Shown here: positions 34,119 to 42,782 of the stretch, piece after piece | How positions within the stretch are numbered: position 1 is the stretch's first letter | How the letters are laid out: every line of letters starts with the position of its first letter | Source: Geomonas edaphica | GTDB lineage: Bacteria; Desulfobacterota; Desulfuromonadia; Geobacterales; Geobacteraceae | DNA length: 64,000 bases | NCBI RefSeq assembly: GCF_004917075.1 | Contig: NZ_SSYB01000002.1 | Span: forward strand, 519,766-583,765 | Reading direction: 5' to 3' | Made by a program: the position numbers and the translations under genes | Notes under the pieces: model-generated | The model's database searches: none | What the model was told of the DNA's origin: nothing | The model's input: only the letters and a program-made list of their open reading frames with translations

Positions 34119-34159
34119 AAAATAGATAGCTAAATAATAGTTCGCATGCTATCTATTTT
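34119..34159 (+). promoter_or_regulatory. Long palindromic operator at the marR start
   Basis: A perfect 12-bp inverted repeat, AAAATAGATAGC (34119-34130) and GCTATCTATTTT (34148-34159), has a 17-bp AT-rich centre. It ends 2 nt before the marR ATG. It is the obvious site for autorepression, and leaves no room for a Shine-Dalgarno sequence. Confidence 0.75.
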
Positions 34160-34161
34160 CT

Positions 34162-34626
34162 ATGACTCTCCTCACAAAAAAAATCGACAAGCAAAGCCTC
34201 CTCTACCGCATGGGGTTCCTGACGAGGCGTTGGCGGCAGATGCTGGACTCGGCCTTCCAGTCCCTGGGGCTAACCGACGCGGCATGGCGCCCATTGCTGC
34301 ACCTGCACCATCTGGGTGACGGCATCAAACAGAAAGACCTTGCGGCCTCCCTCGGCATTGAAGGCCCCTCTCTCACACGCATCCTGGACCAGTTGATAGC
34401 GAAAGGTTTTATCGAGCGCGTCGAAGACGCGAGCGACCGCCGTGCGAAACTGCTCACGCTTTCACCGCAGGGGCGGGCGATGGTCACCGAGATCACCGGC
34501 AAGGTGTCGGCCCTCGAGCATGATCTCCTCAGTACGTTCGATGACACGGAGATCGAGCAGATGAGCAACTTCGTGGAGCGACTGGAGAAGAGGCTGCAGG
34601 AAACCCGCTCGAGACTTAAAGGATGA
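34162..34626 (+). CDS. MarR family transcriptional regulator
   Basis: A 154-residue winged-helix regulator of the MarR family: LTDAAWRPLLHLHHLGDGIKQ, the recognition region IEGPSLTRILDQLIAKGFIE and the wing ASDRRAKLLTLSPQGRAM. It should repress itself and the overlapping FUSC-type exporter gene (ATGA junction at 34623) until an aromatic or lipophilic ligand binds. The 12-bp palindrome lies directly before the ATG, and there is no ribosome-binding site, so the mRNA may be leaderless. Confidence 0.92.
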   Translation: MTLLTKKIDKQSLLYRMGFLTRRWRQMLDSAFQSLGLTDAAWRPLLHLHHLGDGIKQKDLAASLGIEGPSLTRILDQLIAKGFIERVEDASDRRAKLLTLSPQGRAMVTEITGKVSALEHDLLSTFDDTEIEQMSNFVERLEKRLQETRSRLKG

Positions 34627-36590
34627 ACTCGCACCACCGCTTAAAACTCATCGTCGCCCTGCGCGGAACGCTGTCCGCGCTTACGGCACTTGGCGTTGCC
34701 CAGTTCCTGGGGATCGAGAATCCCTACTGGGCCGCGATGACCGCACTGATCGTAATCCAGCCGACCCGCGGCCTTCTATTCGAGAAGAGCTTCTACCGCC
34801 TGGTCGGCACCGTCTTCGGCTCCTTGTCCGCTCTAGTTCTCCTCCGGCACACCGTATCCCCGTCCATGCTCACCTTAGCCCTCGTCTTCTGGATCGCCGG
34901 TTGCGTCGGCATCGGGAACCTCTTACACGGTCTGCGCTCCTACGCCTTTCTCATGGCTGCCTGCACCTGCGCGGTCATCGTGATGAGCGGCTTCATGAAT
35001 CCTTCACGGATGAATGAGATCGCCTTCGGCCGGATCGCCTGCATCGTCGTCGGCGTCATCGTCTCTACGGCGGTCACCGCCTTCTTCACGCCGTCTTCGC
35101 AACGCGAGGAGTTGGAGCGACGCCTCCGGGAGGCGGTCTCGGAGGCCATGTGCTGGCTGGCCGCGCTGATCCGTCAAGGACGCACGGAGGAGGTCGCCGG
35201 ACTTGAGCATGCGCTGCTTCTGGAGTTGGCCGACCTGGAGGTCCTTTTGGACGCTGCGGGGGGGGCAGCTCCCGGTTTCACGAGAAGGAAACGGCAGGTG
35301 AAGAGCCTGATCGCCGCGCTTCTATCCCTGCTCTCGGTCGGGCGCCTTTCCGCGGAGCACCTGGAGCGTCACAAGGACGCGGACGGCAGGCAATGGCAGT
35401 GGCGTGAGCTCCTGGCGCTGCATATGCGCGAAGCAGCCGCGAGGTTCGAATCTTCCGAAGGAGCGGCTTTTTCCACCGAACTCGCCGCTCTCTCATCTGA
35501 AGCGCGCTCCCACCTGCCGCTTTTGGGGGAGACGCTGCACGGGCTGGTGGCTGCACTGGAAGACGTCCTTTCCGGAGTCGAGGCGGTTGCCGGCGATCAG
35601 GAAAGCGAGCCGCGGCATCGGCTCATCAGGCACCGGGACTGGGTTGAAGCGGGTAGGGCAGCCTTTCGTTCCGGCCTTATCATCGCGGCCGTCGGCTTTA
35701 CCTGGAGCGCCACCGGCTGGAGCAAGGGCCCGCTCATGCTGATGGCCCTCTCCATCATGACCACAGTCTTCTCGAACAAGGACCATCCCGCCCACTTCGT
35801 CGGCAACATCTTCGTCGGTGCGGCGATCGGCTCCGCGGCCGCGGTTCTCTGCAGAATATTCCTGCTCCCTGGTGTGGTTGACCCGTACCTCACCATCGCC
35901 GTCGTCGCCCCGTTCGTGCTGCTCGGTTTCATCGCCATGCAGTACCGGAAAACGGTGCTGGCCGCGACCGACGCGACCCTCTTCTTCCTTTTCGTGGTTC
36001 AGCCGGGGGTAGCGGTTCACGTTGCCAATATCGATCTGGCCATTGGCGCCGTAGCCATGGTGGCGGGTGTGGGAACCGCATGGATCTCCTACACCTTGCT
36101 GGTTCCGATCAACCCTCGTCTGCGCATGCGGTCCATTCTCGCGGCCGTTTCCCGCGACCTCGTGCGCATGGCGCAGGACGGGTCGCCGCAGGTCATGGCC
36201 CGAACCCGTGAGAGGCTGCACCACAGGGTGATCCGTTTGGTGGACATGGCCGCGCGGCATGACCCGGAGCATCTCAGAACCGTAGAGGGTGGGGTGACCG
36301 CGCTCGGCATGGCCGCATGCATCATCTCGTTGCGTGAAAAACTGGACAAAGAGGATCTTGCCCCGACATCGGAACGGATCATAAGGGAGGCGCTGATGGC
36401 TATAGCCGTCCTGGCCCCTCGACCTGAAAATGCCGGGCAACTGTTAAGCCGTGCGGCACGCGCCCTTTACGCTGTCTTGGAAGATGGGGTGGTGATGAAG
36501 GACGTGGCACACGCAGAGGTAGGATCAACCGGTCATGCAGGGGACGTGCAACTGCATCCGCACCGGCTGCTGTGGGCAGAAAAACAGTAA
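34623..36590 (+). CDS. FUSC-family (AaeB/YccS-like) inner-membrane efflux protein
   Basis: A 655-residue membrane protein in two halves. Each has a helical membrane block (about residues 8-150 and 350-490), with soluble helical regions between and after. The N-terminal FUSC motif ENPYWAAMTALIVIQPTRG and the repeat in the second half (GPLMLMALSIMTTVFSN) mark the fusaric-acid-resistance family. Members export aromatic acids and toxic amphiphiles, usually with a periplasmic adaptor. No adaptor gene is present here. It is coupled to marR by a 4-bp overlap, which supports an inducible efflux pair. Confidence 0.88.
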   Translation: MNSHHRLKLIVALRGTLSALTALGVAQFLGIENPYWAAMTALIVIQPTRGLLFEKSFYRLVGTVFGSLSALVLLRHTVSPSMLTLALVFWIAGCVGIGNLLHGLRSYAFLMAACTCAVIVMSGFMNPSRMNEIAFGRIACIVVGVIVSTAVTAFFTPSSQREELERRLREAVSEAMCWLAALIRQGRTEEVAGLEHALLLELADLEVLLDAAGGAAPGFTRRKRQVKSLIAALLSLLSVGRLSAEHLERHKDADGRQWQWRELLALHMREAAARFESSEGAAFSTELAALSSEARSHLPLLGETLHGLVAALEDVLSGVEAVAGDQESEPRHRLIRHRDWVEAGRAAFRSGLIIAAVGFTWSATGWSKGPLMLMALSIMTTVFSNKDHPAHFVGNIFVGAAIGSAAAVLCRIFLLPGVVDPYLTIAVVAPFVLLGFIAMQYRKTVLAATDATLFFLFVVQPGVAVHVANIDLAIGAVAMVAGVGTAWISYTLLVPINPRLRMRSILAAVSRDLVRMAQDGSPQVMARTRERLHHRVIRLVDMAARHDPEHLRTVEGGVTALGMAACIISLREKLDKEDLAPTSERIIREALMAIAVLAPRPENAGQLLSRAARALYAVLEDGVVMKDVAHAEVGSTGHAGDVQLHPHRLLWAEKQ

Positions 36591-36609
36591 GACTGAAGAG
36601 GAGAAAAAA

Positions 36610-37341
36610 ATGGAATTGGCAGGCAAGGTAGTTTTGGTCACCGGCGCCAACGGCGGCATAGGGTGGGCACTGGTGCAGGAGTTATTGGAGCGTGGAGCGG
36701 CCAAAGTATATGCGGCGGCCCGCAACATCCAGGCGGTAGCCGAAATGGCGAAATTCGACCCGGGGCGCGTGGTCGCGCTGAGGATTGACGTGACCCATGA
36801 GACGAGCGTGGCAACGGCGGCGGCGCAATGCCAGGATGTCGATCTCGTCATCAACAACGCCGGGGTCAACCATTGCAAGAGCCTGCTCGACCCGGACGGG
36901 CTCGATTGCGCGCGCCAGGAGATCAAGGTCAACTACCTCGGCACCCTTTCCATGTGCCGTGCCTTCGCGCCTGTACTGGCCGCACGCGGCGGGGCGATAG
37001 CGAACGTCTGCTCCATCCTCGGTCTCGTGAACCTCCCCGTGAACGGAACCTACTCAGCCTCCAAGGCGGCCGGCCACTCGCTGCTGCAGGGGGTGCGCGC
37101 CGAACTGGCGCCGCGCGGCGTCAAGGTCTACGGGGTGTACCCAGGTCCGGTCGACACCAGGATGACCGCGGGGCAGGAGATGTCGAAAGCGACTCCGTCT
37201 CAGGTTGCGAAAATGATCCTGGAGGGCATCGCGAAAGACGAAGAGTACATCTTCCCTGATGCGATGTCGCTTGATGTGCGCAAGGGGCTGCTCCATGCCC
37301 CGAAAGAGGTCGAAAAGGAATTCGGCGCGATGGTGCCGTAA
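36610..37341 (+). CDS. Short-chain dehydrogenase/reductase (SDR)
   Basis: A 243-residue classical SDR: cofactor motif TGANGGIG, structural NNAG, catalytic Ser in NVCSILGLVNLP, and YSASKAAG carrying Tyr and Lys. The Arg in AAARN after the second strand hints at NADP preference. The product is cytoplasmic; substrate unknown. It starts at the ATG at 36610 with AGAGGAG upstream, 19 bp after the FUSC gene, so it probably belongs to the MarR-controlled operon and could modify the compound being exported. A strong terminator ends the unit. Confidence 0.88.
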   Translation: MELAGKVVLVTGANGGIGWALVQELLERGAAKVYAAARNIQAVAEMAKFDPGRVVALRIDVTHETSVATAAAQCQDVDLVINNAGVNHCKSLLDPDGLDCARQEIKVNYLGTLSMCRAFAPVLAARGGAIANVCSILGLVNLPVNGTYSASKAAGHSLLQGVRAELAPRGVKVYGVYPGPVDTRMTAGQEMSKATPSQVAKMILEGIAKDEEYIFPDAMSLDVRKGLLHAPKEVEKEFGAMVP

Positions 37342-37375
37342 GGAACCGGATACCCGAAAGCCTTCGCAGCAAAAG

Positions 37376-37405
37376 AAAAGGCCCTGATCTCTCAGGGCCT
37401 TTTTC
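37376..37405. terminator. Terminator between the SDR and the converging regulator gene
   Basis: Perfect 12-bp stem AAAAGGCCCTGA (37376-37387) and TCAGGGCCTTTT (37392-37403), 4-nt loop, T-tract on both strands, hence bidirectional. The same stem recurs at 49782-49811. Confidence 0.9.
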
Positions 37406-37439
37406 TGTCTGGGTGTCCTTTGCGCCTGGGGATCGGGCG

Positions 37440-38015
37440 TCAGGTTGAGGCCAGGTCGAATGAGGATGCTGCACGGGAAGCCTGGTCGTAGCTGCCCGAA
37501 ACGTTGCGTAGGAATTTGGCGATACCGGCCAGCGTCTTCGCTTCGTCCTCGCTCTTGGTGAAGCTGTCTATGAGACAGGTGTCACGTACCTGCCTGTAGT
37601 TGTTGCAGATGGTCGAACCGTTGGGGGTGGTTGAGTAAAACATTTCCTTCCCCTTCTTGGTCCCGCTGACCAGCCCCGCGTTGGTCAGCTTCTTGATTGA
37701 GTAGGTGGCAAGGTGGGTATCTTCAATGTTCAGGATGAAACAGATGTCCGCAAGGCGCTTTTGCTTACCCCGATGGTTGATATGGTGCAGGATCAGTATG
37801 TCGAGCGGCGCCATGTCCTTGGCTCCGGCGGCGTTCATGCAGCGCACCATCCAGCGTTCAAAGGCATGATAAGCGATGATGAGCCCGAATTCGAATTCGG
37901 AAGACTCCGGATAGGAAACGGCGAGGTGGGCGGACGTAACGATATGAACGTTATTATCTTCCGAGTTTGAGCCGCTTCCTGCCATGGTGCTGATATCGAT
38001 CTCTTTCTTTGGCAT
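37440..38015 (-). CDS. Winged-helix (MarR-like) transcriptional regulator
   Basis: A 191-residue protein with a MarR-like winged helix: PLDILILHHINHRGKQKRLA, ICFILNIEDTHLATYSIKKL and NAGLVSGTKKGKEMFYSTT. The helix before it (FGLIIAYHAFERWMVRCMNA) is likely the dimer face. The C-terminal ~50 residues are extra to small MarR proteins. The ATG at 38015 has GAGGG upstream. It lies downstream of the oxoprolinase/carboxylase operon on the same strand but 300 bp away, so whether it controls that operon is open. Confidence 0.75.
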   Translation of the reverse strand: MPKKEIDISTMAGSGSNSEDNNVHIVTSAHLAVSYPESSEFEFGLIIAYHAFERWMVRCMNAAGAKDMAPLDILILHHINHRGKQKRLADICFILNIEDTHLATYSIKKLTNAGLVSGTKKGKEMFYSTTPNGSTICNNYRQVRDTCLIDSFTKSEDEAKTLAGIAKFLRNVSGSYDQASRAASSFDLAST

Positions 38016-38139
38016 AGACCCTCTGGTTAATCTGCGGAACTTGACACAGGCATGCTGTAAGCGGGCAGTATAACTATCGGAGCAGCTTTTTACCAAGAAA
38101 ATTCATCCCGGTGCAGCGGCGTTGCAGTGGCTGAAAACG

Positions 38140-38250
38140 CCCCCTCCCCCTGCGGGAGGGGGTACGGGGGTGGGGGAATATGCCATCAATTCCTTAGCTT
38201 GCGGCTTCACCCACCCCCCCGCCCCCCTCCCGTCAAGGGAGGGGGAGGGC
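38140..38250. repeat. Inverted pair of C/G-run repeats
   Basis: CCCCCTCCCCCTGCGGGAGG (from 38140, continuing G-rich to 38176) faces an inverted homologue (38207-38250, with CCCTCCCGTCAAGGGAGGG). About 30 bp of unique sequence lies between. It fills the 303-bp gap between the BCCP gene and the regulator, downstream of both the operon end and the regulator start. I see no promoter or other gene there. Confidence 0.6.
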
Positions 38251-38319
38251 TAGAAGCGGTTCGATTTGGCAATGCAAAGACGTAACCGGACAACGCTGCA
38301 GTGTCCGACAACCGCCCTA

Positions 38320-38835
38320 CTACCCGGCCGGTTCCACGACACACAGCAATTCGTTGGTCGCAACGGGAACACCCTCAGTGGCCTTCAAGCTTCCTATCAC
38401 ACCGGCCACCGGTGCCTTGAGCTCGTTCATCATCTTCATCGCTTCAAGAATCATCAGCACCTGGCCGGATTCGACCAGGTCGCCTTCCTTGACCAGGACC
38501 TTGCAGACATTGCCGGACATGGGGGCGGTGATCTCCTGCCTTCCTGAAAGCCCCGCAGAGAGCTTGCTGGCGAGCTTTTTCCGCTTCTCCTCCATTACAT
38601 CCAGCTCGAAGTGATCACCCTGTATGTCGACCTGGTACACCTCACCTTTATCGGAAAGGTCCAGATCCACTTCGTACGATCTGCCGTTTATGATCAGGGA
38701 GAGGAGGTTGTCCCTGGATTCATGGTAATCCACCAGGTATTCCTTGCCGCCCAAGTGAACCACGTACAGCCCGGGATGGCACTCTTCCACCCCGATGTGC
38801 CACTCTTCTTCGTTGCAGGTGACGATGTATGCCAT
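38320..38835 (-). CDS. Biotin carboxyl carrier protein of an acyl-CoA carboxylase
   Basis: A 171-residue carrier. The C-terminal biotinyl domain has the biotin attachment Lys134 in LEAMKMMNELKAP, preceded by TAPMSGNVCKVLVKEGD. The N-terminal half (about residues 1-95) is a beta-rich domain like those linking BC and carrier in propionyl-CoA-type carboxylases, rather than the short accB type. It is the last gene of the nine-gene operon, 26 bp after the biotin carboxylase, with ribosome-binding site CGGAGG. It carries CO2 from the carboxylase to the transferase. Confidence 0.9.
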   Translation of the reverse strand: MAYIVTCNEEEWHIGVEECHPGLYVVHLGGKEYLVDYHESRDNLLSLIINGRSYEVDLDLSDKGEVYQVDIQGDHFELDVMEEKRKKLASKLSAGLSGRQEITAPMSGNVCKVLVKEGDLVESGQVLMILEAMKMMNELKAPVAGVIGSLKATEGVPVATNELLCVVEPAG

Positions 38836-38861
38836 GTGGAATTATCCTCCGTGAAGTGCCG

Positions 38862-40385
38862 TCAGCGCTTGATGCGGCCGCTCATCTTCCAGCCTGAATC
38901 GGCCTGCGTTGTGCCGCCCGGCACCGGCGTGCTCTTGCCGAGCTTTGCCTTGTCGCTCCGGAAGGCCTTGATGACGACGGCCAGCAGTGCCACCTCCTGG
39001 TGCGGTTTTTCCCTGGCGGCATTCTCTCTGTCGAACCTGCTGTCGATGAAGGTCGTGTCGTAGTCGCCTTCAATGAAGTGCTCGTTCTGCATCACCCGTT
39101 CGCAGAAGGGGATGGTGGTCTTGATCCCCTTTACGAAGTACTCGGAGAGCGCCCGCCGGGTGCGGCTGATGCAGCGCTCCCGGGTACCGGCCCAGACCAC
39201 CAGTTTCGCCAGGTGCGGATCGTAGTAGGGGGGGACGTCGAGCCCCTCGTACATGCCGGAGTCGTCGCGGACACCGGGGCCGCCCGGCGTGCGCAGCCCC
39301 TCGATGCGGCCCGCGATCGGGAAGAAGTCGTGGTCCGGATTCTCCGCGTGTATGTGGCATTCGATGGCGTGACCGCGGAAGGCGATGTCCTTTTGCAGGA
39401 AGGCCAGCGGCAGACCGGCTGCCACACGGATCATCTCCTTGCAGAGGTCCGTGCCGGTGACCGCCTCGGTGACCGGGTGCTCGACCGCCAGACGGGTGTT
39501 CATCTCCAGGAAGAAGAATTCCTTTGTCGTTCCGTTCACCAGGAACTCGACCGTTCCCGCCGAATCGTAGCCGACCGCCCGGGCGATGCGGACCGCCGCT
39601 TCGCCCAATTTGCCGCGCAGTTCATCATCAACTATGGTCGAGGGTGCCTCTTCGATCATTTTCTGGTGCCGGTGCTGGATGGAACACTCCCGCTCCATGA
39701 AATGGACCACGTGCCCGTTCCCATCGCCGAATATCTGGATCTCTATGTGGCGAGGCCTTTCGATGCAGCGCTCCAGGTAGACCGCCTTTCTGCCGAAGCA
39801 GTTGAACGACTCGGAGCGGGCCGCCCGCACCAGCCTGGCCAGGTCCTCCGGCCGCTCCACCCTGCGCATCCCCTTGCCGCCGAAGCCGTGCACCGCTTTG
39901 ACCATGATGGGGTAGCCGATTTCGGCCGCTGCCTGCTGCGCATCTTCGTCGTCGCGCAACTCCGCCAGCATGCCGGGGACGAGCGGCACGTCCTGCGCGG
40001 CCGCCACCTTGCGGGCCTCGATCTTGTTTCCCATGATCCGGATGGCGCCCGGGTTGGGACCGATGAAGGTGATCCCTTCAGCCGCGCAGAGTTCGGCGAA
40101 TTCCGCCGTCTCGGAGAGGAAACCGTACCCGGGATGGATGGCGTCACAGCCGGATTTCTTCGCCACCTCGATGATGGTGTCGGTCCGCAAATAGGAACGG
40201 GAGGCGGGCGCCGGGCCGATACAGTAGGCTTCGTCGGCGACCCTCACGTGCAGCGAGGCGCGGTCCGCCTCGGAGTAGACGGCGACCGTCGGTATCTGGA
40301 GTTCCTGGCAGGCGCGGATGATTCGTATGGCGATCTCGCCGCGGTTGGCGATGAGCACCTTTTGAAAGAGCTTGTCAGCGGGCAT
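38862..40385 (-). CDS. Biotin carboxylase subunit
   Basis: A 507-residue ATP-grasp enzyme: KVLIANRGEIAIRIIRACQE at the N-terminus, HPGYGFLSE, the ATP loop in HGFGGKGMRRV, ERPRHIEIQIFGD, and the catalytic EMNTRLAVEHPVTEAVTG. It carboxylates biotin on the carrier using bicarbonate and ATP. About 50 extra C-terminal residues are present compared with AccC (~450), rich in Lys and probably a tail. The gene order transferase, carboxylase, carrier is unlike the essential fatty-acid AccABCD set and suggests a catabolic or specialised acyl-CoA carboxylase. Confidence 0.93.
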   Translation of the reverse strand: MPADKLFQKVLIANRGEIAIRIIRACQELQIPTVAVYSEADRASLHVRVADEAYCIGPAPASRSYLRTDTIIEVAKKSGCDAIHPGYGFLSETAEFAELCAAEGITFIGPNPGAIRIMGNKIEARKVAAAQDVPLVPGMLAELRDDEDAQQAAAEIGYPIMVKAVHGFGGKGMRRVERPEDLARLVRAARSESFNCFGRKAVYLERCIERPRHIEIQIFGDGNGHVVHFMERECSIQHRHQKMIEEAPSTIVDDELRGKLGEAAVRIARAVGYDSAGTVEFLVNGTTKEFFFLEMNTRLAVEHPVTEAVTGTDLCKEMIRVAAGLPLAFLQKDIAFRGHAIECHIHAENPDHDFFPIAGRIEGLRTPGGPGVRDDSGMYEGLDVPPYYDPHLAKLVVWAGTRERCISRTRRALSEYFVKGIKTTIPFCERVMQNEHFIEGDYDTTFIDSRFDRENAAREKPHQEVALLAVVIKAFRSDKAKLGKSTPVPGGTTQADSGWKMSGRIKR

Positions 40386-40433
40386 ATGAACTACTCCTTG
40401 CTGTTACGCTTCGGCTGCACTCGTACTTGCCGT

Positions 40434-41984
40434 TTACAGGGGTATGTTGCCGTGCTTGCGCGGCGGGTTCGCGTCGCGTTTGTTCTTGCACATCTCGAGC
40501 ACGCTGATGAGCTTCGAGCGGGTCGCCGCGGGATCGATGACCTCGTCGATGTAGCCGAGCTCGGCGGCGTTGTAGGGGTTCGCGAACTTCTCGCGGTAAT
40601 CCCGAACCAGTGACTTCCGGGTTTCCTGCGGGTTGTCCGAAGCGTACATCTCGGCGCGGTGAATGATGTTCACGGCCCCTTCCGGCCCCATGACCGCGAT
40701 TTCAGCGGTGGGGAAGGCCATGCTGTAGTCGCCGCGGATATGTTTGGAGTTCATGACGCAGTAAGCGCCGCCGTAGGCCTTGCGGGTGATGACGGTGATC
40801 TTGGGTACGGTCGCCTCGGCCATGGCGTATAGGAGTTTGGCGCCGTGCTTGATGATCCCTCCCAGCTCCTGTCCCACCCCCGGCATGAAACCGGGAACGT
40901 CCTCGAAGATGACCAGGGGGATGTTGAAACTGTCGCAGAAACGGGTGAAGCGTGCCCCCTTGAGGGATGAATCGACGTCCAAGGCCCCGGCCAGAAAGAT
41001 CGGCTGGTTCGCTACGACGCCGACCGGCCTGCCGTTCAACCGGGCGAAGCCGACCACCAGGTTCTTCGCGTAGTGTTCCTGGACCTCGAAGAAGTAGCGG
41101 TCATCCACCACGGCCTTGATGACCTCCTTCATGTCGTAGGGGACGTTGGGGTCATCAGGAATCATGGTGCGCAGGGCATCCTCGCAGCGATTGATATCGT
41201 CTTCGCACGCCGTCCGGGGAGGGTCCTCCATGTTGTTCAGCGGGATAAAGGAGAAGAGCTCGCGCATCATCAGCAGGCACTCCTCGTCGTCCGAACAGGC
41301 GAAGTGGGCGCAGCCGGACTTCGAGTTGTGGGTCATGGCCCCGCCCAACTCCTCCTTCGTCACTTCCTCGTGGGTCACCGTCTTGATGACCTCAGGCCCG
41401 GTGATGAACATGTAGGAGGTGTCCTTCACCATGAAGACGAAATCGGTGATGGCAGGCGAGTAGACCGCCCCTCCCGCGCAGGGGCCCATGATGGCCGACA
41501 GTTGCGGCACTACCCCCGAGGAGGTGACGTTGCGCAGGAAGATGTCCGCGTAGCCTGCCAGCGAATCGACCCCCTCCTGGATCCGTGCGCCCCCCGAATC
41601 GTTCAGGCCGATCACCGGCGCGCCGTTTTTCAGGGCCATGTCCATGATCTTCACGATCTTTTCGGCGTAGCTCTTGGAGAGTGACCCGCCGAACACGGTG
41701 AAGTCCTGGGCGAACACATAGGCAGGCCTTCCTTCGATGGTGCCGTAGCCAGTCACGACACCGTCGCCTGCGATCTTCTGCTTCTCCATGCCGAAGTTGT
41801 GGCAACGGTGCGTCACGAACTTGTCGATCTCGTTGAAGCTCCCCTCGTCCAGCAGGACCGCGATACGTTCCCTGGCGGTCAGTCGGCCGGACTTGTGATG
41901 CTTCTCGATCCTGTCGGCGCCGCCGCCCAGTTCGGCCTCTTCGTTTTTTGCCTGCAAAAGATGGAGTTTATTTTCGATGGTCAT
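40434..41984 (-). CDS. Acyl-CoA carboxylase carboxyltransferase (propionyl-/methylmalonyl-CoA type)
   Basis: A 516-residue carboxyltransferase with both crotonase-like halves in one chain. Motifs: [13 protein letters not shown], the N-half [39 protein letters not shown], and the C-half [20 protein letters not shown] with [13 protein letters not shown]. This is the pattern of propionyl-CoA carboxylase beta and methylmalonyl-CoA decarboxylase alpha. As no membrane Na+-pump subunits are present, a carboxylase is more likely than a decarboxylase. Substrate (acetyl-, propionyl- or another acyl-CoA) cannot be fixed by eye. It follows pxpA by 26 bp. Confidence 0.92.
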   Translation of the reverse strand: MTIENKLHLLQAKNEEAELGGGADRIEKHHKSGRLTARERIAVLLDEGSFNEIDKFVTHRCHNFGMEKQKIAGDGVVTGYGTIEGRPAYVFAQDFTVFGGSLSKSYAEKIVKIMDMALKNGAPVIGLNDSGGARIQEGVDSLAGYADIFLRNVTSSGVVPQLSAIMGPCAGGAVYSPAITDFVFMVKDTSYMFITGPEVIKTVTHEEVTKEELGGAMTHNSKSGCAHFACSDDEECLLMMRELFSFIPLNNMEDPPRTACEDDINRCEDALRTMIPDDPNVPYDMKEVIKAVVDDRYFFEVQEHYAKNLVVGFARLNGRPVGVVANQPIFLAGALDVDSSLKGARFTRFCDSFNIPLVIFEDVPGFMPGVGQELGGIIKHGAKLLYAMAEATVPKITVITRKAYGGAYCVMNSKHIRGDYSMAFPTAEIAVMGPEGAVNIIHRAEMYASDNPQETRKSLVRDYREKFANPYNAAELGYIDEVIDPAATRSKLISVLEMCKNKRDANPPRKHGNIPL

Positions 41985-42010
41985 GGTCTACCTCGTTTAC
42001 CAACCGTTCT

Positions 42011-42778
42011 TTAGCCCGCGTAGCTGCCGAATGCCTTCAGATGGACCTTTTCCTGCTCAAGCCTCGACCTGATGATCCGGATCATCTCGATGGCTTCCGC
42101 CGTGTCGCCATGAACGCAGATGGTCTGGGCGTTGAGGGGGACCGGGGTGCCGTCGATAGAAATCACGCTGCGGTCCCTTACCATGGTCAAAACCCGTTCC
42201 GCCGCCAGCGTCGGATCATGGATAACGGCACCCGGCTGGGTGCGCGGCACGAGCTTTCCTTCCCTCGTGTATGCTCGGTCGGCGAAGACCTCTTCCACGT
42301 ACCGGATGCCGGTTTCCCTGGCCGCAGCCACCATCTCGGAATTGCTCAGGCATACGAGGTACAGTTCCGGATCCAGGGCTTTCATCGCCTCGGTAATGGC
42401 GAGGGCAATCGGGCGGCTCACCGCGGCCTTGTTGTAGAGCGCCCCGTGGGGCTTTACGTGCTGCAGTTTGATCCCTTCGCACTTGCAGAACGCTGACAGG
42501 GCGCCTATCTGGTAGATGAGATCTGCAGTGACTTCCTCTGGGGAGAGTTCCATCGGACGTCTCCCGAAGCCGACCAGGTCGGGGTAGGAGGGATGTGCTC
42601 CCACGGCGACACCGTGTGCTTTGGCCATCCTGACCGTATTCCGGATCGTCGCCGGGTCGGATGCGTGAAACCCGCAGGCTATGTTCGCCGAGGTGATGAA
42701 GGGCATGACCTGTTCGTCGCTGCCGATGGTGTACGCCCCGAACCCTTCACCCATGTCGCAATTCAAATCGATGTGCAT
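42011..42778 (-). CDS. pxpA: 5-oxoprolinase subunit A (LamB/YcsF family)
   Basis: A 255-residue member of the LamB/YcsF family: IDLNCDMGEGFGAY at the N-terminus, SANIACGFHASDP, GVAVGAHPSYPDLVGFGRR, KPHGALYN and VEEVFADRAYT. PxpA works with PxpB and PxpC in the ATP-dependent opening of 5-oxoproline (pyroglutamate) to glutamate. The strong ribosome-binding site AAGGAGG lies in the 4-bp gap and end region of pxpC. All three subunits are contiguous here, in the order B-C-A. Confidence 0.94.
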   Translation of the reverse strand: MHIDLNCDMGEGFGAYTIGSDEQVMPFITSANIACGFHASDPATIRNTVRMAKAHGVAVGAHPSYPDLVGFGRRPMELSPEEVTADLIYQIGALSAFCKCEGIKLQHVKPHGALYNKAAVSRPIALAITEAMKALDPELYLVCLSNSEMVAAARETGIRYVEEVFADRAYTREGKLVPRTQPGAVIHDPTLAAERVLTMVRDRSVISIDGTPVPLNAQTICVHGDTAEAIEMIRIIRSRLEQEKVHLKAFGSYAG

Positions 42779-42782
42779 ATGC

